Shown here: in pieces, positions 31,626-32,898 of the stretch
Layout of the letters: each line of letters opens with the position of its first letter
Numbering within the stretch: position 1 is the stretch's first letter
Origin: Phytoactinopolyspora limicola
GTDB lineage: Bacteria; Actinomycetota; Actinomycetes; Jiangellales; Jiangellaceae
Assembly: GCF_011320225.1 (NCBI RefSeq)
Contig: NZ_JAAOEN010000017.1
Coordinates: 1 to 32,898, forward strand
Direction of reading: 5' to 3'
Length of the DNA stretch: 32,898 nucleotides
Program-made: the position numbers and the translations under genes
The notes under the pieces: model-generated
What the model was told of the DNA's origin: nothing
Database searches by the model: none
Seen by the model: only the letters and a program-made list of their open reading frames with translations

Positions 31626-32603
31626 ATGACTGCCTTGCCACTCGAGCGGTTCAGGGTATTCCGCTCGCAAGACCTCGAAGAGACCCGGGAGACTGTGGCA
31701 CGGATCTTGTGTGAACACCGGTTGGATCTCGTGGGAAAGGAGCAGAAGCTCGACGCCCGGATGCACTCGCATCGTATCGGGCAGATCGTCGCCAACTTCA
31801 TCAGCTATGGCGGCAACGTCTATATCGAGCCTGGTTGGCTCGGCACCTTCTATCTTGTTCAGATTCCATTATCCGGACGCAGCCTCGTCCAGTGTGGCGG
31901 TCGGCGGGTCTACTCGACCTCTACGGTGGCCACGGTCATCTCACCCACCGAGTATTTGCGGCAGACGTGGTCACCCGACTGTGCGCAGATCGTCATGCGG
32001 ATCGAGCGTTCGGCACTTCATGCGCACCTGCGCGACCTCCTCGGCGTACCCCTCTGGGAGCCGTTGGTCTTCGAACCTGAGTTCCACATCACCAAAGGCT
32101 TCGGGGCCAGCTGGGTCCGAAGCTTCCACGGGTTGATCCAGGAGCTGGAACACCCGGAGTCGTTGCTGTTCAACCGCCAAGCCGCCCGTCAGGTCGAGTT
32201 CAGCGTCATGTCTGGCCTGCTCGCGGCACAGCCACACAACTACTCGAAACTCCTCGAAGATAAGAGGCCGCTGATGGTGTCGTCGCGTCCAGTGAACATC
32301 GCCCGTCAGATGATCGATTCCCACCCGGAGTGGTCGCACACCGTCCGGAGCCTAGCCAGGCACGCTCACGTCAGCGAGCGCACTTTGCAGGCGGGATTCA
32401 ACCAGTATCTACATCGCAGTCCCAAGGCGTACCTCACCGACGTGCGGATGCAGCGGGCCTACGACGAGTTGCGGGCCGCCGAACGCGGTACCGTCACTGT
32501 TGCGTCGGTAGCCCGCCGGCTGAGTTTCCATCACGTCGGCCGGTTCGCGGTCGAGTACAAGAAACGTTTCGGCGAATCACCGTCGGAGACGCTGCGTAAG
32601 TAG
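31626..32603 (+). CDS. AraC-family transcriptional regulator
   Basis: A 325-residue AraC/XylS-type regulator. Residues from about 20 to 195 form a ligand-binding domain of the AraC_binding_2-like type, as in regulators of aromatic or catabolic pathways. The C-terminal 104 residues (222-325) contain two helix-turn-helix motifs, SLARHAHVSERTLQAGFNQY and VASVARRLSFHHVGRFAVEY, and end with the typical KKRFGESPSETLRK. ATG 31626 follows AAGGAG by 10 bp. AraC regulators often sit beside the genes they control; those would be outside the window to the right. The effector is unknown. Confidence 0.93.
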   Translation: MTALPLERFRVFRSQDLEETRETVARILCEHRLDLVGKEQKLDARMHSHRIGQIVANFISYGGNVYIEPGWLGTFYLVQIPLSGRSLVQCGGRRVYSTSTVATVISPTEYLRQTWSPDCAQIVMRIERSALHAHLRDLLGVPLWEPLVFEPEFHITKGFGASWVRSFHGLIQELEHPESLLFNRQAARQVEFSVMSGLLAAQPHNYSKLLEDKRPLMVSSRPVNIARQMIDSHPEWSHTVRSLARHAHVSERTLQAGFNQYLHRSPKAYLTDVRMQRAYDELRAAERGTVTVASVARRLSFHHVGRFAVEYKKRFGESPSETLRK

Positions 32604-32898
32604 CGCCCGGCCGTCGTCGTTACTGAGGGGGTGGCTCGCGGCCTCGGGTCGCGGGTGGCGACACCCGAGTGATCCGCGCGCCCCGGGAGGCGCGGTGAGC
32701 GTCGAGGTGTCGTCGCCCGGCTCCGGGCATGGCCACCCGGTGCGGGCGCACGCGGTGGGGCTACGTGCGCTCGCCCGTGCCGGTTCCTGTGGTTCGGCGA
32801 GCAGGTGGGAACCGGCACAGCCTCGTGGGGGGGGGGGGGCCCAAGGGGCGGGACCCCCCCCCCCAACCGCAGGGGGGCGCGGGAGAAGGGGGTAAAAA
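32604..32898. other. Low-complexity window end
   Basis: No gene is visible. A long hairpin is formed by GTGCCGGTTCC (32777-32787) and GGAACCGGCAC (32808-32818). The final 75 bp consist mostly of homopolymers: a run of 13 G (32827-32839), a run of 11 C (32854-32864), and a terminal GGGGGTAAAAA. These runs look like sequencing or assembly artefacts at a contig end. Confidence 0.6.
32777..32818 (+). terminator. Hairpin downstream of the AraC gene
   Basis: Perfect 11-bp stem with a 20-nt loop. It could be a terminator or the end of a repeated element. Confidence 0.35.

Overview
This window is high-GC actinobacterial DNA. The evidence is the 16S/23S sequence, an rRNA spacer without tRNA genes, the characteristic CTTGAGAACT leader motif, GTG starts, ATGA/GTGA start-stop overlaps, and a conserved gene order: tyrS, TPR protein, HAD phosphatase, small protein, tlyA, nadK, recN, steA, steB, lipid-phosphate sugar-transferase homologue, murJ and glycosyltransferase. 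The first part of that order matches the Mycobacterium tuberculosis Rv1689-Rv1698 neighbourhood. I cannot name the genus.

Layout. (1) 1-5433 is a complete rRNA operon (16S, 23S, 5S, terminator) starting at the window edge. (2) 5434-9727 carries a DUF885 metallopeptidase-like gene, a convergent 3-methyladenine DNA glycosylase gene, tyrosyl-tRNA synthetase, and a region with three promoter-like elements. (3) 9728-15160 is a second rRNA operon, a direct repeat of 1-5433 at a constant offset of 9727. (4) 15214-16392 is an RGG-rich TPR-like protein. (5) 16393-19066 looks inserted: an HxlR regulator, a divergent quinone-oxidoreductase-like gene and an SSB paralogue lie between two inverted copies of an intergenic repeat (A and B). 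The 3' end of the TPR gene and a piece of hxlR are duplicated at the left edge. (6) 19105-30330 is a dense, co-directional block: HAD, small protein, tlyA, nadK, recN, steA, steB, an MraY/WecA-like membrane protein, a candidate 43-codon ORF, a MurJ-family flippase and a glycosyltransferase. (7) 30331-32898 is an accessory-looking tail with an XRE regulator, 580 bp without a clear gene, and an AraC regulator. It ends in homopolymer runs that suggest a poor contig end.

How the genes work together. The two rRNA operons, TyrS and TlyA (rRNA 2'-O-methyltransferase) serve translation. RecN, the SSB paralogue and the glycosylase serve DNA maintenance. SteA/SteB, the polyprenyl-phosphate-transferase homologue, MurJ and the glycosyltransferase form a plausible envelope or cytokinesis module. 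HxlR/Qor looks like a redox-sensing regulator and target pair.

The items most worth a second look are the repeat-bounded hxlR-qor-ssb block with its duplicated junction, the twin DnaA boxes ahead of the SSB gene, the tandem rRNA operons with a palindrome inside their promoter region, and the uncharacterised lipid-linked-sugar module next to SteA/SteB.
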